Below, one piece after another: positions 10,006-19,700 of a stretch of DNA of 33,660 nucleotides (positions within the stretch are counted from its first letter, which is position 1; each line of letters begins with the position of its first letter). The notes below the pieces were generated by a model. It saw only the letters and a list, made by a program, of their open reading frames with translations, had not been told where the DNA came from and did not search any database. The translations under genes and the position numbers were made by a program. Source of the DNA: Chrysochromulina parva. Lineage: Eukaryota; Haptophyta; Prymnesiales; Chrysochromulinaceae. The stretch spans positions 1-33,660 of the forward strand of contig PJAB01000219.1 in assembly GCA_002887195.1 (NCBI GenBank), written 5' to 3'.

Positions 10006-13000
10006 ATGCCGCCACGGCAGCTGCGAGGGTCACGAGCCAAGCTCGACCAGCAGCAGCAGCAGTCGCCTACGAAGGCGCGTCAGCATGCGGCAGTATTGCA
10101 GCATGCAGCTCACGCTGCAGAGAGCATGGCCGCTCTACTTATAGCTGCTGATTCCGATGGCACAGGCGACAGGGACCTTGACGCTTATGACGGAAAGCAG
10201 CTGCTTGCGTGCTACACGCGCCTGCTTGGCTCTATCTTGGCCTCAAGTTGCACAGACGATACGACCCTGCTCCAGCGCCTCCGCAACATCCATCGCCAGC
10301 CACTCAATACCGAAGCCAACGACGTGCTTGAAGCCTTGCATGCGCGCATAGATCACATCGAGCTCTTCCGCTGCGAGAACTGCTTTCGCTATATCGCGCC
10401 TGGCATCGAATTCGACGCGCCCGCCGTCGAATGGACCGAGCGCAGTAAGCGGTGGGCGCTTGCTCGCGAATCGCTCGAACAGCTGTGGAGGACAGCTCTA
10501 CAAGCAGCAGTGGCGACAGTGAGTGCGCAGGTGTCGTCGGCGCAACCACGCTATGGAGTCATTGTCGAGCTTCTTACTGCTCTTGGCCGGCTATTGCCAT
10601 CTATTCGTGAACTCGCCATGACGGGTGAGGCCGACAATCTTCGATGGCGGAAGTTGTGTGGTACCAGCATGCGCAAGAGCCACGAAGCATCAGCGGCAGC
10701 AGCAGCAGCAGGCGGTTCAACGGTGGTTACAGAAGCGGCGGCAGCAGAGGCAACGTGGCTCGACTTGATCGGCCGCATGCATGGGCTTCTAGCGCAGGCG
10801 CCGCTGGATGCGAAGCCGCGAGCATTACTCTCGCTGCAGCTTCGACGGCTTGAAGTCGGCCTTCGAAGCGTTCCAGACCTCAGTCAACCGGCCTCGCTCT
10901 TTGTCAGCACAGGCCGCGCCATCCTAGGAGCTGCTGCTGCTATTGCCAACCCAACGCTCGAAGCTAGCCTCCACCATGGCCTGCGTGGGCCCCTGAACGC
11001 GGCGTGGGAGACCGCCGATCAGCGCGAATGCATTCGGGTGTATGAGGCGCTCGCATCGCTCGCAGAGGCTTCTGCCATCATGCGTGCAGCCTTGCAGATG
11101 GATCCTGCCGGGCCATCGGCACGGCAAATACGGGCTGAGATTCCCAAGCTACTCGGAGCGTTGCATCGTGTCTACGTTGATGAGGCAGCCTGCCTCGTTG
11201 CCGCGGACTTTGCGCGTCTGCTCGCAGACGTCCTGCTCGCCGTTGGAAGCGTCATTCAAGCCGTACCCGACGCGCTCATCAACGTCGTCTGCTTCGGATC
11301 CGAATCGGCTGAGACTGGCCACAGCAGGGACAGATTGCTGAGCTCCTCCGGTGCAATCGTAGGCTTGCTGCGGCACGGCGATGAGCAGCTGCCTGTCGAG
11401 CTACAATCTGCCACGATCCGATTGCTGCGATGGGCGTGCTCAGTCTGCGAGGGTCAACTCAACGTATGGGTGAAGAAGGGCTTCGCCATCCTGAACGAAT
11501 GCCTCGCGCAAAGCTTTGCAGCGCTGGCGGACGACCTCAGCGACGAGCTTCCCTCGCTCGTCAAACTGCTTCGTAAGAGCGGCTTGGACAATACTGAGGG
11601 CTCAGAGGGTCTCGTCAGCAAAGCACAGCAAGCGCCACTGGCGTCTTTTCTCAATATGGCCGGCGATGAGCCGTGGGAGGCCCTCGCTGTCACTCTGATG
11701 GGTGTCGCTGAGCACCTAGAAAGCATGCTGCGAAGGACATTTGGTAGAGCGCAGCAGGATGCCGAAGCCATGTGGCCGCTGCTGACGCGTGCCCATGAAA
11801 TGCTGGCAGCGCTCTATGAGAGCGGCAAACGGGTGTATTCGCGTGAGAGATCTCTGACCGTGGACCTCACTTCGCTTGTTCTCGACTGCGTCAACAGCTA
11901 CCGCTTCGAGCCACGCCCGACACGATGGCAGCTAGACAAGAATCACTCCTCTGACCAAGGCGTGCCCACCATAACCGCGCCTCTTGAATGGCAGAGCTCG
12001 CCATATCACAGGGAGACGCACAGGTTGGGCAGGCCAGTCTACAGTCTCGCTGGTCAAGACATTTCCAACGTCTTCCCTGTCGTGCAGATCGACGGCTCGG
12101 AGCCACCCATGGAGCGCTTTTTCGAGCTTATCACCACCTACAATCGAGGGCATGAGCGTGGTCAGGCATGCTGGAAGGATCTTGAGGCACGGGTGCTCGA
12201 ACAAGTGCAGAATGCCCTCCTCAAGCTCAGAGATGAGCCTAGCGACGAGCTCATCCATCTCCATGAGCATGGAACACAGCGTGATGAGCCTGGGGGACGG
12301 CATCGCTGCTTGCGCGTCGATGCTGGCCCAAGGTGGATCGCCACGCGGCTCGAAGTGCTCGAGAGCGCGTTGAACTACCTGGAGTGGCGGATCGACGAGG
12401 AATGCAACCGCGGCAACAGTTGTGAAGTTCCTGATGGGTTACCTGCCTCAGACGATAATCACCAATCATTAGCCTCGCCCCAAACGTCGTCTATTCCGAG
12501 CGCGTCTAAGCACCCCGACGTATCGCATGGGGCGGTATTGCGCTTGAAAAACTTGTATGGACTGTTCCGGATGCCCAAGAGCGTGGAGTACGAGGCTGGC
12601 AGGCTGCATGAAGCTTGGCTCCCTGTTTCGGCTGGTCCAAAGCATGACATATCGCAGCTGGATGCCACTATCGATGCATATCGCCAAGCTACATGGGAGG
12701 CCGCGAACGGACATCTGTGGGACACCAGCATTCAACGGCTCGAGGAGGAGCAGCTCAAGGAGTGGCGAGAGCACTTTGCATGGCTGTACGAGCGTCAAGC
12801 GAAAGAGAGCAGCGACTTGGAGGCTGCGCATCAGGCGCGGCTCCTCGTAGTTTATGGCGAAGTGCTGGACCAAAGTTGCGTCACCGCCCTTGACGAGGAG
12901 CAGGCGGCTCATTCGGCTGCGGCGCGTGCCCTGGTTCAGGAGCACGAGACGACTTTGGCATCGGAGGTGGCTGAATGGACGCAGCATCAGGCGCGCGTAA

Positions 13001-16000
13001 GGCATGAGGCCGTTGGACAATTGGTCGGCGCCCTCAAGATGCACTGCCGCCACATTCGATGGCAGATGAGTCAGTTACGTCCTGCCTTGGCGCGCAGCAC
13101 AGTGCTGGTTTTACTACCTCCAATGCGTGACATTGAACCGCTGGGCTCAGAGGACGAGAAAACTCGCCGATCCTTGCAGCTTCAGATGATGCGCGGTGCA
13201 TCACAGCTGACTCCAGAGAGATGGGCAGAACTGGCTAGGTATTCAAGGCCCTTAGCAGGACTACAAGACTTGGGGGAGTACGCTGCAAATGGGCGAGATG
13301 CCAACGTCATCCTTGACGCTGTACGAGCGTTGATGCGCACGAACAGCGTTATGGACACGACGGACTCATGGCAGTCCACTATCGCACGGTGGCGGCAGAC
13401 GTTGCACTCGCACTTCTGGGAAGCTCTTGAGGTGGTTCCCTTCGGTCTGTACGCCAAGTCAAACGAAGGCTCACAACTCAGCCATGAATACTCGCTCGGA
13501 CCCGAGATGGCGAGTCTCTTTTGGCAACGACGTCAGCCTGTGCATCGCACCCTGGAAGGGGCTGCAGCTAGAGTATGCTATTGCCTAGAGAGCCACAGCA
13601 TGCGAGCGCAAACAGCTGCGGCGGCGGTGCATGAAGTTTTGGGACAACAGCTTGCAAGCACGCGTGAAGCTTACGAGCTGTGTCGTGACCAGGTGGCACG
13701 ATCATTGGAGCCACTTGGGCATGAACATAGGGCAGCTTTGATAGAGAAGCTCACAGCTCTTAGTGCCACTGTTGTTGTCATTCAGCAGTCTCTCCTGTCC
13801 ACCACCAAGTCGCCAGCCCCGGTCTTCTCGATTGGGGAGCCTCTGCTTCATGCATCTGGCAACCGAACAAGGCGAGAATCGGACCAGAGAACGCTCGAGA
13901 CATGCACCGCAAGCTTGGATATTAGTGTGAAGATGAGTCAGCAGGTGCTGTCCGCATTCTTGTCTGTCAGCCGTCAGTCATATGAGGAGCTCGCTCCTAC
14001 GTTGGCATCGACGAGACACGAGCTGGAGGTGACCTTCCAGGCTTGCTTCGTGAGCGCCGAAGCTGCTGAGTTTGTGCTCAGGCAAATGCCACTGGCCGCC
14101 GCTGGGAGCAGAGCAGAGGTGGACTCGAGCTTCGCTAAGCTCCTCGAGGCAGACCTCGGTCTCAAGGAGCGGATGAATCGATGGCTCGCTGCGGTGAATG
14201 AAGATGAGGTCGCAAGTATGAAGGCGCGCGTTGACATTCACGTTGCCCAGATGCCTGCATCGATGACGGCGTCCACAGACAGCAAAGAGGCGAAACAGGC
14301 GTGGGAAGATGATACAAGATATGTGCTTGAGTCGTTCCTGCCTCCGAGCATCATTCCCGAAGACCTGACGGCTGTCCTGTTGAAGCAAAGAGGTTCCTCG
14401 GCGCATGTACGCGAGGCTGCATTGATGAGCGCTCTCCGGGTTGCCCATGCTCTACGCCACGCTGAAGACGCAACAGCTGAATCCTTCAGTTGGCGAAGTG
14501 CCTCCTTGCGTGGAATGCGGCAGCGGCTCGAAGTGGCCATCGAACAACGATGGCTAGAGGAGCGAGATCCTAGCATTCTGGCGCTTCTCAAGTCTAATGC
14601 CACAGACTTGACGCTGGAGCTGGGATTGCTGGGATTGCGTGAGCCAGTCAGGCGCGAGCCGGTCAGGCCCAAGCCGGTCAGCGCGTCCCTGCCACCGTCC
14701 ATCCAACAGCGTGCCCCTGACTCACAAGCTTCGCGCGAGAAACCTGACTCGGTGCAGCAAGTGAATCATCTGACGCAGGCCGCGGTAGAGGCCAAGGAAA
14801 AGGCTGCTGGAACTGGCTTGTTGTCACAAATCATGGATATCCTGAGTGGACTCCGTGGCAGCCTAGCAAGCCCTGCCGACTCTGAGAGCGCGAAGACCGG
14901 CACGTACTCCGATGCCAAGTCGCCTCGCAGCCGACCCGCTACGAATCCCTCTGAAGAAAGAACAGATCGTGTCTCCCTAACGCCCAAACCCTCTGCGCGT
15001 AGACAAGACCACTCTCCAACGACTGTTGGTAGGGTAACCCTAACGCCCAAATACTTTGGGCTCGCTGACGAGGAAGCCGAGGCTGAGGACAATGACGATC
15101 TTCAAGATCTTCAAGAGCGCCTCAAGGTCGAATGGTTGTCGGAGCCGCACGGTTGGCCCGCCGAGCCTCTACTACCTCCCAACCTGTACACAAAGGTACA
15201 AAAGGGCGCCATCACTATCGATGATCTCCGCAAGATGATCTGTGCCACCGCCGAGCCATTCCCAAAGCTGCGCGCGGCGAAGCAACTTCAGAGATACTCG
15301 CGTGGCTTTGTGTCTCGGCACAAAACGAGAATATTGCGCTCCATCAGGCACGAGCAGAGAAGGATGTTGGAGCCCATCACAAGTTACTTTAATGGATTAC
15401 ACCTAGATGCCGGCGAGTATGAGTTGAATGACAATCGAACAGAAGCGGCGATGGCTCGGCGAGCGCCAAGCGCCGAAGAGTTGGAGCGATTGCTCGGCGT
15501 CAAGAAAGACACTCGCAATGTCGGTCTACTGGCGTCAGCAGGATTGTCGGCGTCAAGCAGGACGATCGCGGACCAGGACATTCGCCCACCAAGAAAGGAA
15601 GTCGTTACACTCGTCGGCCGACGAGTGCCTATGGAAGAGATCATTAATATCCAGCTTTCTTCTGCTCAAATCAGGGATGCCATCGCCTTAGAGTCTACGG
15701 ACCAGATTCAACAGCAGCTTGCAACGGCAGCGGAAGAGGTTGGCATTGCCCCACCCTTGCGAGAGATGCCACCTTCACCCCCGCCTTCACCCCCGCCGCT
15801 GTCTTCGATGCAGTATACACCTAGCCTCGAGCTGACCGTTGAAAAGGCAGCAACCCTTGGAGGGCAGCTCCTCATGTCCGCCATGCACCGTCTAGATTCG
15901 CTGACAGTGCAGTGCCTCCAGGGAAAAGCGGACCTCGAGAGATGGGATGCACACCTGCTCAGCTTGCGAAAGCGCAGCGTGGAAGTGCAACGCATGCGTG

Positions 16001-18213
16001 AGTGGATCCTCGCTGATCCCACGCGCATTCTCAACTGTGCTCGCACGAATGGCGACGGGCCACCGGGCATTGATCGTGATGCAGTGCTGCACAAGCTGCG
16101 GCAGTTCAACTCCACCTCGATACCGGATGCAGATCTGCACGAGTTGGCGTCGACGCTGATGGCCGGGGCACAAAATATGGCAGCAAAGCAGCTGCAAATG
16201 CGGTTGGCTACCGGTAGCCAGCATGCAAAAGAAGTTGCCGAGCGTCGCTACCGCGCGGATGGCCAGCAGCTCTCACTCATCGACCCTGACGTGAGGGATA
16301 GTGTGAAGTTCGAATTTACGACGCGGCACCACATGGAAGCCATCTCCATTGTGGCATCGATGCAGTCACACGTCAGCAGGAGTTGTGCGCAAGTTCTCGA
16401 AGCCCTGCGCCTCAAGCAGCAAGTGCTGCTAGCCCCAGACTCGATGCTTTCGCACCGCAACGACAAAGGTGTGGTGGTCATACTAGAGCGCCGCGAGCTT
16501 CGCGCATTTGTCGAACAAATTGACGAGCGACTGAGGGTTGCCGAGCTTGCAAACGCTCTCAACATCGTGCGCGAGTGGGCGGGCATGCTTCGTGGCTACG
16601 TCAGCATACGGCGAGGAGGTTGCTTTCGAATCAGCTCCGAAAGCGTGTGGCAGTCGGGATTGCGCCGACTGAACAAGCACCACCAGAGTCAGAAAGACAA
16701 ATTGCGTGAGCGTCTCTTCATGGTCTCTCGGTCAAGCCAGCGCGACGCAGAGGACGCTAGGTCAGACGCTTTATCAACCACGCACTCCAGCGATGGGCAG
16801 GATTCTCTCACAAAACACTCCAAATTCTTTGTCCGAACGGAAGCAGTTGTCATCAAGCCTCTTCCCGACGATTGTGTACTGGAAATCGGTATCGAGTACT
16901 GCGTGGCGCGCCGCCCTTCGCGTAATGGGTCGCTGATGGGTAGCAGTCAGGCGTACGTCGACCATTGCACGAAGCTCAAGGCGCTGGTCGAGGAAATGCT
17001 TGGAGGCGATACCTCGAACGTGCACTTCGTGGTCAACGAGCCGGGGCTCATTGCCTTTGACTTGCAGCCCCAGCAGCATGCTTTTGGCACTGGATCGCTC
17101 TCCGCTGCTGGCACTGTCCGTCCCGCGTCGGCAAACCTCATCCGAAGAGGAAGCCTTGGAATCCACACAGACTCTGCTGCTGCTGCTGCTGCATTCACTC
17201 CACGTCTGGGCTCATTTGAGGTGGCCATCCTGCTGCGTTCGTCAGGAGAGGTGCAGCACTGCTACGGACCGCTGACCATCTTTTCTAAGCTCGCCGAGGG
17301 TCGATGGCCTTATCACAGCGCGCTCGCGCCGCAGATGCGAAGCCGCGTGCAACAGCTTGTTTCCGAGCATCTAAAGCGTTTGTTGCCAGCCGGAAGCGGC
17401 CCACGACCACTCGTCGAACACGGGATGGATGCCAATTGCAACCCTGGCGCCGAGACGGAAGCCTCAGAGCAGGAAGGGGCGCTAGGGTCACGAAAAGCGA
17501 GCTGGAAGGCTGCCTGGGAAGTATTAGGCACGCTGAGTCCAGTGCCATCGCCCGCACATCATCAGTTTGTCGTGCACATCGAATACTGCACGGAGATGAG
17601 GCCATCGCTCCACGGATTGAATCGATTTTTCAGTCATACGTATGTCGATCATTTCGAGCATCTCAAGGAGCTCGTCCAGGCTGCCTTGCCATCGGCAACG
17701 ATCGCCGTCAATTTCGAGACAGTGCCCAGTGGTCGAGATCAGACTGACGAGCAACCAGTTGAGGCGCACGCCCCATCAAAGGGCGTCAGCCTATCACTCC
17801 CCAAATCCGTCGTACTCGTCGGAACCTTACGATCGGCGAAGCAGAACCAGAAGCAACTCGGTGAGCATAGCAAGCAATGGCACTCGGGCGGGGGACGGGG
17901 CATCCTCGACAGGCCTCACAAGTTGATCAACGCGCCGGCAGAAAGATTTTCCAGAAAACCGTCGGTGGTGGCCTCCGCTGCCAGGCAGCCTCGCTCGGGC
18001 GCTTTTGAAGTCAGCGTGACGTTGCTCGGTCCAATGCCGAACACCCGTTACGGCCCAGTGCAAGTCTTCTCCAAATTGGAAAGCGGCAAATTTCCGGTGC
18101 ACGACCAAGTGATCCGCGACCTCCACGCGTGTGCGATGGATTGCATCATGGCAGCAGAGAAGCCAGGGGGATCCCTCTACCAGCAGTCCGCTTCAGCCAA
18201 GCTTATCAGCTGA
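10006..18213 (+). CDS. Giant protein with one IQ motif and two C-terminal SelW/Rdx-like domains
   Basis: One uninterrupted frame of 2,736 codons (2,735 aa). The first ATG is 10006; another with good context is 10123. Residues to about 1,500 look largely alpha-helical, with a Glu/Gln/Ala-rich coiled-coil-like part near 925-1,010. A Pro/Ser-rich linker follows at about 1,545-1,690, with two LTPK motifs. An IQ motif lies at 1761-1771 (LQRYSRGFVSR), a likely calmodulin- or centrin-binding site. The C-terminus holds two related modules: IEYC (Cys at 2299) ... GSFEV (2402) ... FSKLAEGRWP (2426), and IEYC (Cys at 2528) ... GAFEV (2666) ... FSKLESGKFP. This order matches the SelW/Rdx thioredoxin-like fold, but the CxxC/U partner is replaced (CVAR, CTEM). 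I do not recognise the remainder. A cytoskeletal or basal-body role is inferred only from the IQ motif and the divergent centrin neighbour. Confidence 0.88.
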   Translation: MPPRQLRGSRAKLDQQQQQSPTKARQHAAVLQHAAHAAESMAALLIAADSDGTGDRDLDAYDGKQLLACYTRLLGSILASSCTDDTTLLQRLRNIHRQPLNTEANDVLEALHARIDHIELFRCENCFRYIAPGIEFDAPAVEWTERSKRWALARESLEQLWRTALQAAVATVSAQVSSAQPRYGVIVELLTALGRLLPSIRELAMTGEADNLRWRKLCGTSMRKSHEASAAAAAAGGSTVVTEAAAAEATWLDLIGRMHGLLAQAPLDAKPRALLSLQLRRLEVGLRSVPDLSQPASLFVSTGRAILGAAAAIANPTLEASLHHGLRGPLNAAWETADQRECIRVYEALASLAEASAIMRAALQMDPAGPSARQIRAEIPKLLGALHRVYVDEAACLVAADFARLLADVLLAVGSVIQAVPDALINVVCFGSESAETGHSRDRLLSSSGAIVGLLRHGDEQLPVELQSATIRLLRWACSVCEGQLNVWVKKGFAILNECLAQSFAALADDLSDELPSLVKLLRKSGLDNTEGSEGLVSKAQQAPLASFLNMAGDEPWEALAVTLMGVAEHLESMLRRTFGRAQQDAEAMWPLLTRAHEMLAALYESGKRVYSRERSLTVDLTSLVLDCVNSYRFEPRPTRWQLDKNHSSDQGVPTITAPLEWQSSPYHRETHRLGRPVYSLAGQDISNVFPVVQIDGSEPPMERFFELITTYNRGHERGQACWKDLEARVLEQVQNALLKLRDEPSDELIHLHEHGTQRDEPGGRHRCLRVDAGPRWIATRLEVLESALNYLEWRIDEECNRGNSCEVPDGLPASDDNHQSLASPQTSSIPSASKHPDVSHGAVLRLKNLYGLFRMPKSVEYEAGRLHEAWLPVSAGPKHDISQLDATIDAYRQATWEAANGHLWDTSIQRLEEEQLKEWREHFAWLYERQAKESSDLEAAHQARLLVVYGEVLDQSCVTALDEEQAAHSAAARALVQEHETTLASEVAEWTQHQARVRHEAVGQLVGALKMHCRHIRWQMSQLRPALARSTVLVLLPPMRDIEPLGSEDEKTRRSLQLQMMRGASQLTPERWAELARYSRPLAGLQDLGEYAANGRDANVILDAVRALMRTNSVMDTTDSWQSTIARWRQTLHSHFWEALEVVPFGLYAKSNEGSQLSHEYSLGPEMASLFWQRRQPVHRTLEGAAARVCYCLESHSMRAQTAAAAVHEVLGQQLASTREAYELCRDQVARSLEPLGHEHRAALIEKLTALSATVVVIQQSLLSTTKSPAPVFSIGEPLLHASGNRTRRESDQRTLETCTASLDISVKMSQQVLSAFLSVSRQSYEELAPTLASTRHELEVTFQACFVSAEAAEFVLRQMPLAAAGSRAEVDSSFAKLLEADLGLKERMNRWLAAVNEDEVASMKARVDIHVAQMPASMTASTDSKEAKQAWEDDTRYVLESFLPPSIIPEDLTAVLLKQRGSSAHVREAALMSALRVAHALRHAEDATAESFSWRSASLRGMRQRLEVAIEQRWLEERDPSILALLKSNATDLTLELGLLGLREPVRREPVRPKPVSASLPPSIQQRAPDSQASREKPDSVQQVNHLTQAAVEAKEKAAGTGLLSQIMDILSGLRGSLASPADSESAKTGTYSDAKSPRSRPATNPSEERTDRVSLTPKPSARRQDHSPTTVGRVTLTPKYFGLADEEAEAEDNDDLQDLQERLKVEWLSEPHGWPAEPLLPPNLYTKVQKGAITIDDLRKMICATAEPFPKLRAAKQLQRYSRGFVSRHKTRILRSIRHEQRRMLEPITSYFNGLHLDAGEYELNDNRTEAAMARRAPSAEELERLLGVKKDTRNVGLLASAGLSASSRTIADQDIRPPRKEVVTLVGRRVPMEEIINIQLSSAQIRDAIALESTDQIQQQLATAAEEVGIAPPLREMPPSPPPSPPPLSSMQYTPSLELTVEKAATLGGQLLMSAMHRLDSLTVQCLQGKADLERWDAHLLSLRKRSVEVQRMREWILADPTRILNCARTNGDGPPGIDRDAVLHKLRQFNSTSIPDADLHELASTLMAGAQNMAAKQLQMRLATGSQHAKEVAERRYRADGQQLSLIDPDVRDSVKFEFTTRHHMEAISIVASMQSHVSRSCAQVLEALRLKQQVLLAPDSMLSHRNDKGVVVILERRELRAFVEQIDERLRVAELANALNIVREWAGMLRGYVSIRRGGCFRISSESVWQSGLRRLNKHHQSQKDKLRERLFMVSRSSQRDAEDARSDALSTTHSSDGQDSLTKHSKFFVRTEAVVIKPLPDDCVLEIGIEYCVARRPSRNGSLMGSSQAYVDHCTKLKALVEEMLGGDTSNVHFVVNEPGLIAFDLQPQQHAFGTGSLSAAGTVRPASANLIRRGSLGIHTDSAAAAAAFTPRLGSFEVAILLRSSGEVQHCYGPLTIFSKLAEGRWPYHSALAPQMRSRVQQLVSEHLKRLLPAGSGPRPLVEHGMDANCNPGAETEASEQEGALGSRKASWKAAWEVLGTLSPVPSPAHHQFVVHIEYCTEMRPSLHGLNRFFSHTYVDHFEHLKELVQAALPSATIAVNFETVPSGRDQTDEQPVEAHAPSKGVSLSLPKSVVLVGTLRSAKQNQKQLGEHSKQWHSGGGRGILDRPHKLINAPAERFSRKPSVVASAARQPRSGAFEVSVTLLGPMPNTRYGPVQVFSKLESGKFPVHDQVIRDLHACAMDCIMAAEKPGGSLYQQSASAKLIS
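14641..14685 (+). repeat. 15-bp coding tandem repeat, three units
   Basis: Three imperfect 15-bp copies encode EPVRR-EPVRP-KPVSA in the linker of the giant protein. This is a small in-frame minisatellite in a probably disordered region. Confidence 0.7.
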
Positions 18214-18466
18214 ACACGCCTCCGTGATCATCCGTTCGATCGCTCTGAACTGTCGATCGAGAACTGTCGATCGTCCAGGCTGCACGTCCAGGCTGTCTCG
18301 AGGTCTCCTCAGGTATACTCGAACGTAGGTCCCTAAGCCATGTGGTTTTAGCCCCACGCCAAGCTCCCTTTGTAATAAAATTAGGATTGCATCTTTTTTT
18401 ATCACACGAGCTCAGCTCAAATTCACACCTCGATCAAACATTCTCGAGATCGCGAGACCCAGGAAG
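18214..18466. other. Intergenic region with two short tandem duplications
   Basis: Downstream of the giant gene. A 14-bp unit (GAACTGTCGATCGA) is duplicated head to tail at 18247-18274. A 13-bp unit based on CGTCCAGGCTG is duplicated at 18272-18297. It holds no gene. Confidence 0.6.
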
Positions 18467-19150
18467 ATGTCATCGGCGCACCGACGGCTCGTGGTCGGCC
18501 TCATGGTGGCGTGCGCGGCGACGGCCTCCGCGCTGTCGGTCGGCTGCGCCACGCACAGCCTCGTCTGCCGCATCGCTGCTGCCGCTCCGCGAACGCGCGA
18601 TCTCCGGTTGCAGGAGACCACGCCGCAACCCGAGGTGGCGTCTGAATACGAGCTGCCAGCATGGTTCGACGATCCAGCCCCCTCAGAGGCGGCCGAACAA
18701 TCGGCCCTCGCACAGCCACAGGAGCCACCCGAGCAACAATTGACTATGCAGGACCTCGTCAACACCAAGTGGTCGATCGCGGCCACGCCGCGTGAGGACA
18801 GCTGGCTCAAGGGCGGCATGCAGCAGCAGGAGTTTACGCTGCTCTCCGACGGTTCCGTCGTCTGGGGCGGCTCCGCGGGTGGCTTTGGCACGGGCGGCAG
18901 GTGGGCGCTCAAGGACGGCATCATCGAGGTCATCCGCTCGACGCCGCTCGGGCTGCTCACCGGGCGCGACTACTACATGGCGGGCGCAGCTCTCAAGGTG
19001 AATGACAAGCTGCAGTTCACGCTCGAGGGCATCATCCGCTCGTACAATGCCATTTTCCCCGTGATGGTGATCGCCGACTTCAAGGCGACGCGGCTTCCGG
19101 GGCGCTTCGTTCGGAACGAGGAAGAAGAGCCGACAGACAAATCAGAGTAG
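18467..19150 (+). CDS. Probable plastid-targeted protein of unknown function (lipocalin-like barrel?)
   Basis: The protein is 227 aa. Residues 1-22 form a signal peptide (basic RR, hydrophobic core, ATASA cleavage site). Residues 23-60 are an Arg/Ala-rich segment with few acids, together fitting the two-part targeting signal of secondary plastids. An acidic, Pro-rich linker runs to about 86. The mature domain (about 87-215) is rich in beta-type sequence: NTKWSIAATP, EFTLLSDGSVVWGG, GGRWALKDGIIEVI, LQFTLEGII. This alternating pattern with a WxL/DGxVxW flavour resembles small lipocalin-like or lipid-associated plastid proteins of algae. The C-terminus is acidic. I cannot assign a function; plastid location is inferred from the N-terminus. 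Confidence 0.8.
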   Translation: MSSAHRRLVVGLMVACAATASALSVGCATHSLVCRIAAAAPRTRDLRLQETTPQPEVASEYELPAWFDDPAPSEAAEQSALAQPQEPPEQQLTMQDLVNTKWSIAATPREDSWLKGGMQQQEFTLLSDGSVVWGGSAGGFGTGGRWALKDGIIEVIRSTPLGLLTGRDYYMAGAALKVNDKLQFTLEGIIRSYNAIFPVMVIADFKATRLPGRFVRNEEEEPTDKSE

Positions 19151-19700
19151 TCCACGGAGTCCGGTGCACCCTCAGACTAGAGCAGAGGGAATCGCTAATG
19201 ACGCTCTAACGTTGGTGATTGTCTTGCCACTTATTCTAGAAAAGTTTTCTTTTGTCTCACCGGACCGTACCTAACGAGGCGGGCGACCATCGGGTGGCTG
19301 GAACTCCCCTTTGCCGCTTTGGCAGGGGGCTGTTCTTTGCTGTTCTCGTTGGCCCCTCCCTACGTGCGCGGGCCCCCACAAGTATAACGGCCTATACGGT
19401 CCGGGGTTCATCAGTGTGATGACACCCGGTGACCCCTTACCCCCCCCCCTCCCGACACATCGAAACCCTGTTTACATCAAAATGTATAAAGATCTTCATT
19501 TCACCCTTCACAGCCAATGTTTAGAATTCGACACCCAAGACACCGGACCGGCGTACATACGGATGCGGTTACACTAGCTCGGGGACCCCTACCCCCTATT
19601 ATCCTTCACAGCAGCAGCAACGAGTTCAGAGCCTCCGAGGACTCCCGACGAGCTCCCAGCCCCTGCGACGATCGACGCGAGTTCCAGAAGACCGAGTTCC
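19151..19700. other. Intergenic region upstream of glutathione synthetase
   Basis: It holds the 3' UTR of the plastid-protein gene and the promoter of glutathione synthetase. There is a short C-run at 19441-19452. No TATA box, array or RNA gene is evident. The small open frame at 19311-19577 has no recognisable content. Confidence 0.45.

Noticed and set aside
14970..15045. Interstitial telomere-like CCCTAA words
   Set aside because: Only two isolated copies, both coding for the LTPK motifs of the giant protein; not an array.
16861..17600. Selenocysteine (TGA) codon in the SelW-like modules
   Set aside because: The frame has no TGA at the redox positions; the partner residues are ordinary Arg and Met codons.
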